DNA of 64,000 nt from Acidobacteriota bacterium (GTDB lineage Bacteria; Acidobacteriota; Vicinamibacteria; Vicinamibacterales; UBA2999): NCBI GenBank assembly GCA_016789705.1, contig JAEUQR010000022.1:1-64000 (forward strand), given 5' to 3'. The notes below the pieces were generated by a model. It was not told where the DNA came from. It worked only from the letters and a program-made list of their open reading frames with translations, and did no database searches. The position numbers and the translations under genes are program-made. This document shows positions 35,125 to 43,863 of this stretch, piece by piece; the stretch's first letter is position 1, and the number at the start of each line of letters is the position of its first letter.

Positions 35125-35940
35125 TCACGTCCATGCGGTGAGGATACGCTCGCGGTCGAAGACATGCACGGCCACGCGCGCGAGCACGGCGGCCAGCACC
35201 AGCAACGCGGCCGTGGCGAGCAGCAGGTCGGCCGTGGAGAACGCCGCCGCGCCGTTCAGTTGCGCCACGAAGCCGCCGACGAGCGGCAGCACCACGAGCA
35301 CGCCCGCCTGCTGGGCCGCCCGGGCGTCTTTCGCGCGGGTCGAGACGATGGCGCCGAGCGTGAGCGCGACGAGCGACGCAGCCGGCGCGACACCGCCGAC
35401 GAGCGCGAGCACGCGGCTGGTGGCGAGAGTCGCGGCCACGCCTGGCGCCGCCGTCAGCGTCGTGAGGACGGCCAGGAGCACGACGCCGGCCGCGAGCAGC
35501 GCCAGCGACAGCACCCACGCAGTGCCGGTCTTGGCGGCCAGCAACTCGCCGGCGGTGAGGGGCGTCGCGAGCAGCGGCTCGAGCGTGCGGGCCTGCCTCT
35601 CGCCGACGATGGCCGTGGTCACGAAGGTCATCGCGCCGACGACCGGCACGAGTGCCATGAGCGGCAGGAACTGGTGCAGCAGCAGCGCCTGCACGAGCGC
35701 GGCATCGGTGAGGCCGTCGGCGCCAGGCACCTGGAACTGTCGCGCCAGGCGCACGAGGTCAGCGGTGTCGTCGAGCGGCGCGCCCGACCACGCGGGCACC
35801 CCGACGGCGAGGGCGAGCGGCATGACAACGGCCGTCAGCAGCATCGCCAGCGGACCGAGGAGCACGCCCGTCGAGGCGCGCAGGTCGGCCATCTCCTTCC
35901 CGGCCAGGGCGCGGATGCGGGCGAATGACGCGCGGCTCAT
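35125..35940 (-). CDS. ABC-2 type transporter permease
   Basis: 271 residues from the ATG at 35938-35940 with GGAGG just upstream. About six membrane helices; a large extracytoplasmic loop lies between the first two. VGERQARTLEPLLATPLTAGELLAAK is the conserved cytoplasmic segment of NatB-like permeases. It forms an exporter with the ATPase, whose stop overlaps its start (4 bases). Confidence 0.88.
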   Translation of the reverse strand: MSRASFARIRALAGKEMADLRASTGVLLGPLAMLLTAVVMPLALAVGVPAWSGAPLDDTADLVRLARQFQVPGADGLTDAALVQALLLHQFLPLMALVPVVGAMTFVTTAIVGERQARTLEPLLATPLTAGELLAAKTGTAWVLSLALLAAGVVLLAVLTTLTAAPGVAATLATSRVLALVGGVAPAASLVALTLGAIVSTRAKDARAAQQAGVLVVLPLVGGFVAQLNGAAAFSTADLLLATAALLVLAAVLARVAVHVFDRERILTAWT

Positions 35941-36674
35941 GCCTCCTCCGTGCGCGCGAGATACACGTCCTCGAGTGACACCTGCCCCGGCCGCACGCCG
36001 AGACCGCGCGCCGTGTCGAAGGCGAGGAGCCGCGTCTTCAGGATGCCGATGCGTCCGGCCAGTGCTTCGGCTTCCGCCAGGTTGTGCGTGCAGACGACGA
36101 CGGCCGTGCCGTCGCGTGCGAGCTCGGCGACGAGCCGGCGCACGTCGCGGGCAGCGGCAGGGTCGAGTCCGGACGTCGGCTCGTCGAGCAGCAGCACCGG
36201 CGGCGCGTGCAGCAGCGCGCGGGCGAGGGCCACGCGTTGACGCAGGCCCTTCGAGAGCACCGCCGCGACGTCGTTGGTCCGGTCGGCCAGGCCGAGCCTG
36301 TCGAGCACCGCCCGCACGCGGGCGCCCGGATCGGTCACGCCGTAGAGGCGCGCGTAGGTCAGCAGATTGGTCCACACGGTGAGCCGGTCCCAGAGGCCGG
36401 GTGTTTCCGTGAGCAGGCCCACCCTGGCCCGCAGCGCCGCATCCGCCGTGGCCGTGAGCGGCACGCCGGCCACCGTGCCGCTGCCGCTCGTCGGCGCGAG
36501 CAGCCCGGCCAGCATGCGCAGCGTGGTCGTCTTGCCGGCACCGTTCGGGCCGAGCAGGGCCACGACCTCTCCGGGCGCGACCTCCAGCGTCACGTCTTCC
36601 ACGGCCACACGCGCGCCGAACCGGCGCGTCAGGCCCCGCGCGTCGATGGCGGGCGAAGGGGCGGCGGCGATCAT
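35937..36674 (-). CDS. ABC transporter ATP-binding protein (NatA-like)
   Basis: 245 residues. Walker A GPNGAGKT (42-49), signature LSKGLRQRVALARAL, Walker B LLLDEPTSGLD and the switch His in VVCTHN are intact. It powers the ABC-2 permease encoded next. Substrate unknown. Confidence 0.94.
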   Translation of the reverse strand: MIAAAPSPAIDARGLTRRFGARVAVEDVTLEVAPGEVVALLGPNGAGKTTTLRMLAGLLAPTSGSGTVAGVPLTATADAALRARVGLLTETPGLWDRLTVWTNLLTYARLYGVTDPGARVRAVLDRLGLADRTNDVAAVLSKGLRQRVALARALLHAPPVLLLDEPTSGLDPAAARDVRRLVAELARDGTAVVVCTHNLAEAEALAGRIGILKTRLLAFDTARGLGVRPGQVSLEDVYLARTEEA

Positions 36675-36692
36675 CGGTCGCGCCTCGCTGGC

Positions 36693-37721
36693 TCAGCGGC
36701 CTTCGTAGGTGGTGCGGATGGCGGTGAAGAACGTCTCGGCCATGCGCTGATACCCCGCTTCCGTCGGATGCAGGCCGTCGATGCCGATGAGCGTCGTGAC
36801 GTTGGCGGCCATCGCGGCGTGCAGGTCCACGACCACTGCGCCCTCGCGCGCCGCGCCGGCCCGGATGCCGTCGTTGAACGTCTGCACGAGCGCCACGGGC
36901 AACGAGAGCCGGCCGCCGGGGCGCACCGGCGGCAGGGTGCCGACGAACACGGCCACGCCGCGCTGACGTGCCGTGCGCACCATCGTCAGCAGCCCGTTCA
37001 GTCCCGTCGAGACGCCCGTCGACGTCGGCACCGCCTCGATGTCGTTGGCGCCGGCCAGGAGCAGCAGCACCTGCGGATTCGTCGAGGTCAGCACCCCGGG
37101 CAGCCGGCTCGCGCCATCCGCCGCCCACTCGCGCGGCAGTCCGGCGTTCGTCACGACGAACTGCGCCGCCTGCGTGAAGTATCTCGCCCGCATCAGCGTG
37201 ACGAGCTTGGTGGGATATGACTCAGCCGGCACGACGATCTGGCGGAAGTTCGGGAAGCCGTCGAGGCCGAGCGCCGTGCCGACCGGCACCGTGACTTCGC
37301 CGGCCGTCATGCTGTCGCCGAAGGCGAGGAACGTCGTGCGGCCGAGCGGTGGCGGCGCCACGTTGACGTTGAACGAACAACTCGCCGTGGAGCCGCGCGC
37401 GTCGGTTGCGCCGCACGTCACGCGCGTCGAGCCCACCGGGAACGGCGCGCCGGCGGGCGAACACGACACCGTCACCGGCAGCACGCCGCCGGTGGCCGTC
37501 GCCGCCGGTACCTGGATCGAGACCGGCGCACCCGACGTGGACTGGCCGAGGACGTCGGCCGGACACTGCAGCGCGAACGGCTGCACCGTGGGCGGAATTG
37601 GCGTTGGCGCGACGGGCGTTGGGGCGTCGTCACCGCACGCGACCGCCGTGACCGTCGCGAGGACGACGAGCAGGAGGCGCCAGGAACGTCGGCTGCGCGC
37701 CACGACGGTCGGCCAGCTCAT
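36693..37721 (-). CDS. SGNH/GDSL hydrolase lipoprotein with HYR-like domain
   Basis: 342 residues from the ATG at 37719-37721. Lipoprotein signal with Cys29 (TAVACG), then a Pro-rich linker, a HYR-like Ig domain with paired cysteines (about 50-122), then the SGNH hydrolase. The nucleophile is Ser137 in AFGDSMTAGE, the oxyanion Asn is in LLAGANDIE, and the Asp-His pair is in GIDGLHPTEAGY. It probably deacylates a surface glycan or lipid ester. A -10 TATGAT lies 10 bases upstream. Confidence 0.88.
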   Translation of the reverse strand: MSWPTVVARSRRSWRLLLVVLATVTAVACGDDAPTPVAPTPIPPTVQPFALQCPADVLGQSTSGAPVSIQVPAATATGGVLPVTVSCSPAGAPFPVGSTRVTCGATDARGSTASCSFNVNVAPPPLGRTTFLAFGDSMTAGEVTVPVGTALGLDGFPNFRQIVVPAESYPTKLVTLMRARYFTQAAQFVVTNAGLPREWAADGASRLPGVLTSTNPQVLLLLAGANDIEAVPTSTGVSTGLNGLLTMVRTARQRGVAVFVGTLPPVRPGGRLSLPVALVQTFNDGIRAGAAREGAVVVDLHAAMAANVTTLIGIDGLHPTEAGYQRMAETFFTAIRTTYEGR

Positions 37722-37731
37722 GGGGAATCCG

Positions 37732-37737
37732 ATCATA
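37732..37737 (-). promoter_or_regulatory. Leaderless -10 box of the SGNH gene
   Basis: TATGAT on the minus strand, 10 bases before the ATG. Confidence 0.5.
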
Positions 37738-37785
37738 CCGGTGGCCGTGGCCGCGGGGCCAGTGGCGGGACGGCGCATGGCGCCG

Positions 37786-38880
37786 TCACCGCACGTCGAA
37801 CTCGGCGCACCCGGGCGTGACGAGGAGACGGCCGGGGGCAGGGAAGCTCAGGCTGTTCGGGGCGTTCAGCCCGGCCGCCTGGAACTGCACCGTGCGCACC
37901 TTCTCGCCGAGGCCGTCGTAGACGTAGGTGTAGGGCACGACGAACGAGACCCACAGCCGTCCGGCCGGATCGAGTGCCGCCGTACGCACGGCCGGCGACA
38001 CGAGTGGCACCTCGGTGCCGTCGATGGCGCGGCGCGGCCACACCGCCGGGATGGCCGCCAGCACGGGGTCGAGTTCGCGGCCCTGCATCCGCCGGTGGAA
38101 GACGAGGCCGCCCTGCGCGTCGAATCGCGAGATCGCCGGCTCGCCCGCGATGAAGACGAACCAGTACCCGCCGTCGGCGGCCTTGAGGGGGATGCCGGCG
38201 TTGAGTGCGAGGTGCAGGTCGCGGTCGGCCTCGTGGCCGGTGGCGCGCAGCCGGCCGATGGTCCGCACCGGCGTGCCCGCAAGGCCGTATTCGGTCATGA
38301 GGCCGCCGGTTTCCGGCTGGCTGATGAGCACCGAGCGGCCGGTGAACTGCAGCGTGCCGACGCCGCTCAGCGACAGGGCGCCGAGCGTCACCCGCGCCGT
38401 GGCGCGGCCCGGCAGCTGGAAGCCGCCGGCGCGGCGGCCCTCCTTCGTGAAGATCTGCACGCGCTCGCGGCCGTTCGGCGCATCGGCGACGACGAACGTG
38501 CCGTCGGGCTGTGCGTCGAACGCCGAGGGTTCGATGACGCGGCCGTCTTCGCCGCCGATGGCGACGAGCTTGCGGGCGGCCGAGCCGTCGGCCGGCACGC
38601 CGTAGACGGCATGACCGCGGCGATCGAAGACGAGCGCGTCACCCGAGGCGAGCCGTTCGTAGCCGAGGGGCTCGCGGAACTCGCCCACGACGTCGAACGG
38701 GAGAGCGGCGACCGCGCGCAGCGTGTCCACTCGGCCCGGCGACCACGGTTCCGCGGCGGCGGACGCCGCCGCAGGCCGTGACGGCGCAGGTCGTGGACGC
38801 GGACGCGACTGGGGCGCCGCGAGCGCTGCCGCGCCGAGCGCGAGCATCAGCAGCCACGCGATCGCGCCGGTCGGGGTCAC
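37786..38880 (-). CDS. Exported beta-propeller protein of unknown function
   Basis: 364 residues from a GTG at 38878-38880. A signal peptide is followed by a Pro/Arg/Ala-rich stretch. The rest shows repeated blades with GD/DG turns (FDRRGHAVYGVPADG, FDAQPDGTFVVADAPNGRERVQIFTKEGR, LDPAGRLWVSFVVPYTYVYDGLGEK), as in NHL/6-bladed propellers. No catalytic residue is evident. It starts 7 bases after the E1 stop, so it may be the tail of that transcript. Confidence 0.72.
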   Translation of the reverse strand: MTPTGAIAWLLMLALGAAALAAPQSRPRPRPAPSRPAAASAAAEPWSPGRVDTLRAVAALPFDVVGEFREPLGYERLASGDALVFDRRGHAVYGVPADGSAARKLVAIGGEDGRVIEPSAFDAQPDGTFVVADAPNGRERVQIFTKEGRRAGGFQLPGRATARVTLGALSLSGVGTLQFTGRSVLISQPETGGLMTEYGLAGTPVRTIGRLRATGHEADRDLHLALNAGIPLKAADGGYWFVFIAGEPAISRFDAQGGLVFHRRMQGRELDPVLAAIPAVWPRRAIDGTEVPLVSPAVRTAALDPAGRLWVSFVVPYTYVYDGLGEKVRTVQFQAAGLNAPNSLSFPAPGRLLVTPGCAEFDVR

Positions 38881-38887
38881 GGGGCGG

Positions 38888-41044
38888 TCAGTAGGCCGCG
38901 AGCTTTCTGATCGCGGCGAGCACGTCTGACGTCTGCGGCAGGATCTCTTCCTCGAGATCCGGGTAGTAGGCTACCGGGCAGTCCATCGAGGCCACGCGCT
39001 TCACCGGCGCATCGAGGTGATCGAACAGCTCGTCGCTGATGCGCGCGGCGATCTCGGCGCCGAATCCGCAGGTGAGCTGGTCTTCGTGCGCGACGACGAC
39101 GCGGTTGGTCTTCTTCACGAGCGCGGCGATGCCGTCCCAGTCGTACGGCATGATCGTCCGCAGGTCGAACACGGCCGTGCTGATGCCGTCCTTCTCGGCC
39201 TGCTGGGCCGCCAGGATCGATCGCTGCACGAGCGCGCCCCAGGTGATGACGACCACATCCGAGCCGTCGCGCCTGAGCGCGCCCTTGCCGAACGGCACCA
39301 TGTAGTTGGCGCCGGGATAGGCGCCCTTGTTGTAGGTCTGCCGGTAGAGGTGCTTGTGCTCCAGGTAGAGCACCGGATCGTCGCAGCGGATGGCCGTGCG
39401 GAGCAGGCCCGCCGCGTCCACGGCGTTCGACGGGAAGGCGATGCGGATGCCGGGGCAGTGCGCGAAGATGCTGACGCCCGACTGGCTGTGATAGGGCGCG
39501 CCGCCGCGCAGGTAGCCGCCGATCGGCACGCGGATCACCATCGGGTTCGACCAGTTGTTGCCCGAACGGTACCGCATCATCGACATCTCGTCCTTGATCT
39601 GCATCATGGCGGGCCAGATGTAATCGAAGAACTGGATCTCGACGACGGGCTTGATGCCGCGCTGCGCCATGCCGACGGCGCGGCCGACGATGTTGGCTTC
39701 GGCGAGCGGCGAATTGAAGACCCGATCGGAACCGTAGGTGCGCTGCAGGCCGTGCGTGACCTTGAACACGCCGCCCTTGCCCTGCACTTTGGCGAGCGCC
39801 GCCGCATGGCTGGCATCGGCCACGTCTTCGCCGAAGATGACGATGCGCGGGTTGGCGGCCATCTCGTCTTTCAGCGTGCGGTTGATGGCGGCCACCATCG
39901 TGTCGGGACGGCCCTCGGGCTCTTCCGGCGTCTCGAAGGCCGGCGACGTCGGATCGACGTCGGGCGAATACACCCAGAGGCCGGCGGTGTCTGGCGTGGG
40001 CTTCGGCGAGGCGATGGCGTCGTCGGTGGCGCGCGCGATCTCCTGGTCGACGTCGGCGGCGATGGCGCTGAAGTCGGCGTCCGTCGCCAGGCCCTCCGCG
40101 AGCAGGTAGGCGCGCATCTTCACGAGCGGGTCGCGGGCCGCCTCGGCCTCGCGCTCCTCCGGCGTCTTGTAGAGGCGTTCGTCGTCGGAGAGCGAGTGCG
40201 AGTAGGGTCGCGTCACGGTGGCGTGCACGAGCGCCGGCTTGCGCTCGCGGCGCACCCACTGCACCGCTTCTTCCATGGTGCGGTGGCTGGCCACGTAGTC
40301 GGTGCCGTCGCAGCGCAGCACCTTGAGGTTGGGGAAGCTCTCGACGAGGCGCGAGACGTCGCCGCCGGGCGTCTGTGCCGCGACCGGCACCGAGATCGCG
40401 TAGCCGTTGTCTTCCACGAGGTAGAGCACCGGCACCGGCTTGGTGCACGCCGAGTTCAGCGACTCCCAGAACTCGCCTTCGCTCGTGGCGCCGTCGCCGA
40501 TCGATACGTAGGTGACTTCGTCGCCGTGCTGGCGCGCGGCGCCATCGGGGATCTCTTTCACCGCCGCGTAGATCTGTCCGGCTTCGCCGGCGCCCACCGC
40601 CTGCAGGCACTGCGTGCCGGTGGGGCTGCCCTGCGACGGGATGTTGAGCGCGCGGTGGCCCCAGTGCGACGGCATCTGGCGGCCGCCGGAGTTCGGGTCG
40701 TCCTTGGCGCCGACGGCACCCTGCAGCATCTCGAGCGGCGTCATGCCGAGCGCGAGGCAGAGCGCGCGATCGCGGTAGTAGGGATAGAACCAGTCGTAGC
40801 CCGGGCGCAGATTCGCCGCCGCCGCGACACAGATGGCTTCATGCCCGGCGCCGCTGATCTGGAAGAAGATCAGGCTCTGGTTCTTGAGCTGAATCTCCTT
40901 GTCGTCGAGGCGCCGCGAGAGCAGCATCAGCCGGTAGGCGGCGATGAGGTCTTCGCGGGTGAGTGACGCGCCTGACGCCACGGCGGCTCCGGTGGATCTG
41001 CGCGCGGCAGCCTCGCTGTTCCTGGCGAGCGTCGAACCCTTCAT
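38888..41044 (-). CDS. Fused E1 alpha-beta 2-oxoacid (branched-chain-type) dehydrogenase
   Basis: 718 residues. Residues about 30-370 are the alpha subunit: the thiamine diphosphate motif [17 protein letters not shown]...[10 protein letters not shown] and the phosphorylation-loop-like [12 protein letters not shown]. Residues about 380-718 are the beta subunit: [35 protein letters not shown] and [12 protein letters not shown]. It decarboxylates a 2-oxoacid (probably from Val/Leu/Ile) and passes the acyl group to a lipoyl E2, which is not encoded here. The alpha-beta fusion is known in several phyla. It has its own promoter at 41112-41117. Confidence 0.92.
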   Translation of the reverse strand: MKGSTLARNSEAAARRSTGAAVASGASLTREDLIAAYRLMLLSRRLDDKEIQLKNQSLIFFQISGAGHEAICVAAAANLRPGYDWFYPYYRDRALCLALGMTPLEMLQGAVGAKDDPNSGGRQMPSHWGHRALNIPSQGSPTGTQCLQAVGAGEAGQIYAAVKEIPDGAARQHGDEVTYVSIGDGATSEGEFWESLNSACTKPVPVLYLVEDNGYAISVPVAAQTPGGDVSRLVESFPNLKVLRCDGTDYVASHRTMEEAVQWVRRERKPALVHATVTRPYSHSLSDDERLYKTPEEREAEAARDPLVKMRAYLLAEGLATDADFSAIAADVDQEIARATDDAIASPKPTPDTAGLWVYSPDVDPTSPAFETPEEPEGRPDTMVAAINRTLKDEMAANPRIVIFGEDVADASHAAALAKVQGKGGVFKVTHGLQRTYGSDRVFNSPLAEANIVGRAVGMAQRGIKPVVEIQFFDYIWPAMMQIKDEMSMMRYRSGNNWSNPMVIRVPIGGYLRGGAPYHSQSGVSIFAHCPGIRIAFPSNAVDAAGLLRTAIRCDDPVLYLEHKHLYRQTYNKGAYPGANYMVPFGKGALRRDGSDVVVITWGALVQRSILAAQQAEKDGISTAVFDLRTIMPYDWDGIAALVKKTNRVVVAHEDQLTCGFGAEIAARISDELFDHLDAPVKRVASMDCPVAYYPDLEEEILPQTSDVLAAIRKLAAY

Positions 41045-41111
41045 GCGGCTTCCTTCCCGAGGGCGGCGAACGCCCGCGTGCGCGGCCTATCCCGCAGCGT
41101 CAGTACGTCGA

Positions 41112-41141
41112 ATTATACCACCCGGGTACGGATGTTATAAT
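41112..41141. promoter_or_regulatory. Back-to-back divergent promoters
   Basis: Two perfect TATAAT boxes: minus strand at 41117-41112 for the E1 gene, plus strand at 41136-41141 for the cupin gene, separated by 18 bases. Each would overlap the -35 region of the other, so the two probably exclude each other. Neither has a good -35. Confidence 0.65.
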
Positions 41142-41223
41142 CCGCCCCGCCCGCGCATGGAACCGACATCGCGGTGCCATTTCCCGACGCTCGGCGGCTG
41201 CCCGGCGCTTCTCGAGGAACCTC

Positions 41224-41616
41224 ATGTCCACACGCCCCGTCCGCCTGCACCGCTGGGATGAAATCGCGCTCGAGAAGGTCACCGAGATGATCTCGCGGAA
41301 GGTCGTGACCGGCGAACGCGAGATGATCGGCCAGATCTACCTGAAGCGTGGCGCCATCGTCCCGATGCACTCGCACGAGAGCGAACAGCTCACCTACGTG
41401 CTGCAGGGGGCGCTGAAGTTCCTGATCCACGGCGAGGAGATCACCGTGCGTGAGGGCGAGGTGCTGCACATCCCGTCATGGGTGCCGCACCAGGCCGAGG
41501 CACTCGAAGACACGTTCGAGATCGATCTCTTCAGCCCGATCCGCCAGGACTGGCTCGACGGCACCGACAGCTACTTCAACGACACGCCCACGCCGACGCC
41601 GGGTTCGTCGTCCTAG
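41224..41616 (+). CDS. Single-domain cupin protein
   Basis: 130 residues; GAGGAA lies shortly before the ATG at 41224. Cupin motif 1 is MHSHESEQLTYVLQGALKFLIHG; motif 2 is EGEVLHIPSWVPHQAEAL. Metal ligands His-His-Glu and the last His are present. Small cupins of this kind bind a ligand or act as isomerases or dioxygenases; which applies here is unknown. Confidence 0.88.
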   Translation: MSTRPVRLHRWDEIALEKVTEMISRKVVTGEREMIGQIYLKRGAIVPMHSHESEQLTYVLQGALKFLIHGEEITVREGEVLHIPSWVPHQAEALEDTFEIDLFSPIRQDWLDGTDSYFNDTPTPTPGSSS

Positions 41617-41617
41617 G

Positions 41618-41747
41618 CCGCACCGACGGCCAGCCCGGCGTGATGCGTTCTTGCCGGCGGAGATGAACTGTAGAGCGACTGGTGGCGAAGCCTGGGAGGG
41701 TGGCGAAGCCGGAAGAATGCATCGCGCCGGGTTGGCCGTCGCGCGGA
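41618..41747. repeat. Long imperfect inverted repeat with internal direct repeat, intergenic
   Basis: The left arm (41618-41657) and right arm (41711-41747) are complementary over about 37 bases with few mismatches; core GACGGCCA(G/A)CCCGGCG, then GATGC, TTCTT and CCGG. The 53-base centre has a direct repeat GGTGGCGAAGCC at 41681-41692 and 41699-41710. It fills the gap between the convergent cupin and rhomboid genes. It could be an extragenic palindrome, a MITE-like element or a strong RNA hairpin. Confidence 0.8.
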
Positions 41748-41758
41748 CGATGCCGCGG

Positions 41759-42526
41759 TCAGTGCACGTGTTTCTTCCACTCCTTGGTCCAGTCGCCTGA
41801 CGGGCCGGGAGTGGACGGGCCGCGCCTGCCGCCTTGGTAGACGTCGAACTTCGCGCGCGTGCGGCCGAGCCGCCACTTGAGCCAGCGGTACTTCAGCTCG
41901 TCGAGCGGACCTCGCCGTCCCTTGAGGTAGAGGTACCCCACGAGCAGGCCGCCCAGGTGGGCCACGTGCGCCACGCCGTCGCCGGAGCTTCCGACCGACG
42001 ACAGGAACGCGATGGCGCCGAGGATCATCACGGCGTAGCGCGCTGGCACCGGGAAAAAATAGAGCACCACCATGCGGTGCGGGAAGTACAGCCCGTAGGC
42101 GAGCAGCAACCCGTAGATAGCGCCCGAGGCGCCGACGACCACCGTGTTGTAGAGGGCCGCCGCGTAGGGCAGGCCGGTGAGTGACCAGGCGATCGTCACG
42201 AGCGCCGCGCCGATGCCGGTCACGAAGTAGTAGCGCACGAAGAACCGCGTGCCCCACGTGCGCTCGAGATCGGTGCCGAACATCCAGAGCGCCAGCATGT
42301 TGAACACGAGGTGGCCGATGCCCCCGTGGAGGAACATGTAGGTGAGCGGCTGCCACAGCGCGAACTCGCGCAGCACCGCCACCGGCATGAGGCCGAGACG
42401 CATCGTGAGCGCCGGCACGATCAGGCTCAGCAGGTAGGCGCCGACGTTGATGGCGATGAGCGTCTTCAGCGCCTGGGTGAGCGGGCCGGGGCCGAACTGA
42501 TACCCGGCCGTGCTGTAACGGGCCAT
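41759..42526 (-). CDS. Rhomboid family intramembrane serine protease
   Basis: 255 residues from the ATG at 42524-42526. Six or so membrane helices. The catalytic Ser134 is in GASGAIYG, the catalytic His190 in HVAHLGG, and the oxyanion His/Asn in HLVFNMLALWMFG. WQPLTYMFLHGG is a typical L1-region motif. It cuts membrane-spanning substrates within the bilayer. The basic C-terminal tail (KYRWLKWRLGRTRAK) is cytoplasmic. Its -10 box lies 6 bases upstream, inside the last codons of the MFS gene. Confidence 0.92.
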   Translation of the reverse strand: MARYSTAGYQFGPGPLTQALKTLIAINVGAYLLSLIVPALTMRLGLMPVAVLREFALWQPLTYMFLHGGIGHLVFNMLALWMFGTDLERTWGTRFFVRYYFVTGIGAALVTIAWSLTGLPYAAALYNTVVVGASGAIYGLLLAYGLYFPHRMVVLYFFPVPARYAVMILGAIAFLSSVGSSGDGVAHVAHLGGLLVGYLYLKGRRGPLDELKYRWLKWRLGRTRAKFDVYQGGRRGPSTPGPSGDWTKEWKKHVH

Positions 42527-42532
42527 CTCCGG

Positions 42533-42538
42533 ATTATA
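42533..42538 (-). promoter_or_regulatory. Leaderless -10 box of the rhomboid gene
   Basis: TATAAT on the minus strand, 6 bases before the ATG. It overlaps the 3' end of the MFS gene. Confidence 0.65.
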
Positions 42539-43772
42539 GGGCGCGCGTTGCGGGCGTGCCTGGCGCGGGCGGCGGTACGTGACTGCCTTGTGCACGTTCG
42601 GGCAACTGCGCGGCGAGCGCGGCGGCGACGAGCGGCAGCACCGAGATGACGAGGAGCGCCGAGGGCAGGCCGACGCGGTCGGCCATCCAGCCGACGAGCG
42701 GCACCATCACGGCGCCCATGCCCCACGCAAAGCCCATCATCAGCGACGAGACCGTGGCGGCGCCCACCGGCGCGAGCTGCTGCGCGTAGGTGACGTTGAC
42801 CGGGAGGGTCGACTGCAGCAGCAGCCCGCCGAACGACACCGCGGCAGTGAGCCACCAGCCGGTAAGCTGCGAGGCGGCCATCATGAACGGCACCGCCGAG
42901 ATGAGCGACGTGAGGATGACGCGTCGCGGACCGAAGCGATCGGCGAGCGGACCGCCCGAGAAGCCGCCGATGCCCGAGATGAGCAGGTAACACGTGCCGG
43001 CGAGGCTGGCGTGCGCGATCGACATCCCCTGCGAGGTGAGCATCACCGGCAGGAACACCGAGAAGCCCGACGCGGTGAGCGTGCGCAGCACGATCGAGAA
43101 GTACAGGAGCGTGAGTGGTTTCGCGTACGGCCGCAGGCCGGCGAGGCCCTCACCGCCGCCGTGGTGCTGGCGCTCGATGACGGGCACGCGGCGCAGCAGG
43201 AACCACAGTGCCACCAGGCCCGGCACGGCGATGATCGGCGACCAGTGCAGGCCGAGCCGCTCGATCGTCGGCGCGAAGAAGAGCGGCGCCATCGCCATGC
43301 CGACCGAGCCGCCGGTGATGTGCACCGACATCGCGAAGCCCTTGTTGGCGCCGGCCGCGCGGTAGACGGCCGCCGCGGCCGGGGGATGGAACGCCGCGCC
43401 GCCGAGGCCGCCGAGCACGAGCAGGGCGCCGAGCGCGAAGGGGCTCGGCGCGAGGCCGACGAAGCTCAGCACCACCACGGCAAGGATCGGCCCGGCCATG
43501 AGCAGCGCGTGCGGGCGCCAGCGATCGGCGAGCGCGCCGAAGGCGAGCTGCGACATCGACGAGGCCATCTGGAAGCACATGGCCAGCGTGCCCACGGCGG
43601 CGAGCGACAGGCCGAAGTGGGGGATGAGCAACGGCAGGAGGGGCGTGTAGATGTTCGTGTAGGCGTCCACGATGAAGTGCGTGGAGGCCAGCGACACGAC
43701 TGTCGGCGGGAGCCCGGCGATGGTGCGGGCAGCGGCGGGCGCCGGGGCAGTCACGGCGTCTGCGGGTGTCAC
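42534..43772 (-). CDS. MFS exporter, fosmidomycin-resistance (Fsr)-like
   Basis: 412 residues from a GTG at 43770-43772, twelve membrane helices. STHFIVDAYTNIYTPLLPLLIPHFGLSLAAVG and GGLGGAAFHPPAAAAVYR are hallmarks of the Fsr branch. The drug or metabolite exported is unknown; the name is by family only. A TAGACT box lies at 43799-43794 on the minus strand. Confidence 0.88.
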   Translation of the reverse strand: MTPADAVTAPAPAAARTIAGLPPTVVSLASTHFIVDAYTNIYTPLLPLLIPHFGLSLAAVGTLAMCFQMASSMSQLAFGALADRWRPHALLMAGPILAVVVLSFVGLAPSPFALGALLVLGGLGGAAFHPPAAAAVYRAAGANKGFAMSVHITGGSVGMAMAPLFFAPTIERLGLHWSPIIAVPGLVALWFLLRRVPVIERQHHGGGEGLAGLRPYAKPLTLLYFSIVLRTLTASGFSVFLPVMLTSQGMSIAHASLAGTCYLLISGIGGFSGGPLADRFGPRRVILTSLISAVPFMMAASQLTGWWLTAAVSFGGLLLQSTLPVNVTYAQQLAPVGAATVSSLMMGFAWGMGAVMVPLVGWMADRVGLPSALLVISVLPLVAAALAAQLPERAQGSHVPPPAPGTPATRAL

Positions 43773-43849
43773 GACTGCGGCCCCATCCCTTCTAGTCTAC
43801 ACGCCGGCCGGGCTGGGTCCGGGGGCGCGCGTCGGCGAGCCCGCGGCGG

Positions 43850-43855
43850 TATCAT
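43850..43855 (+). promoter_or_regulatory. Leaderless -10 box of the S41 protease gene
   Basis: TATCAT ending 8 bases before the ATG at 43864. Confidence 0.5.
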
Positions 43856-43863
43856 CCTCAGGC

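Noticed and set aside
35125-37128. A 667-codon fused ABC protein
   Set aside because: Only the last 271 codons match a permease; upstream the same frame is the wrong frame of the real ATPase gene, which has its own full set of motifs.
41618-41747. Integron attC site
   Set aside because: The ends lack a proper GTTRRRY / RYYYAAC pair, no integrase or cassette array is nearby, and the centre contains a direct repeat not typical of attC.
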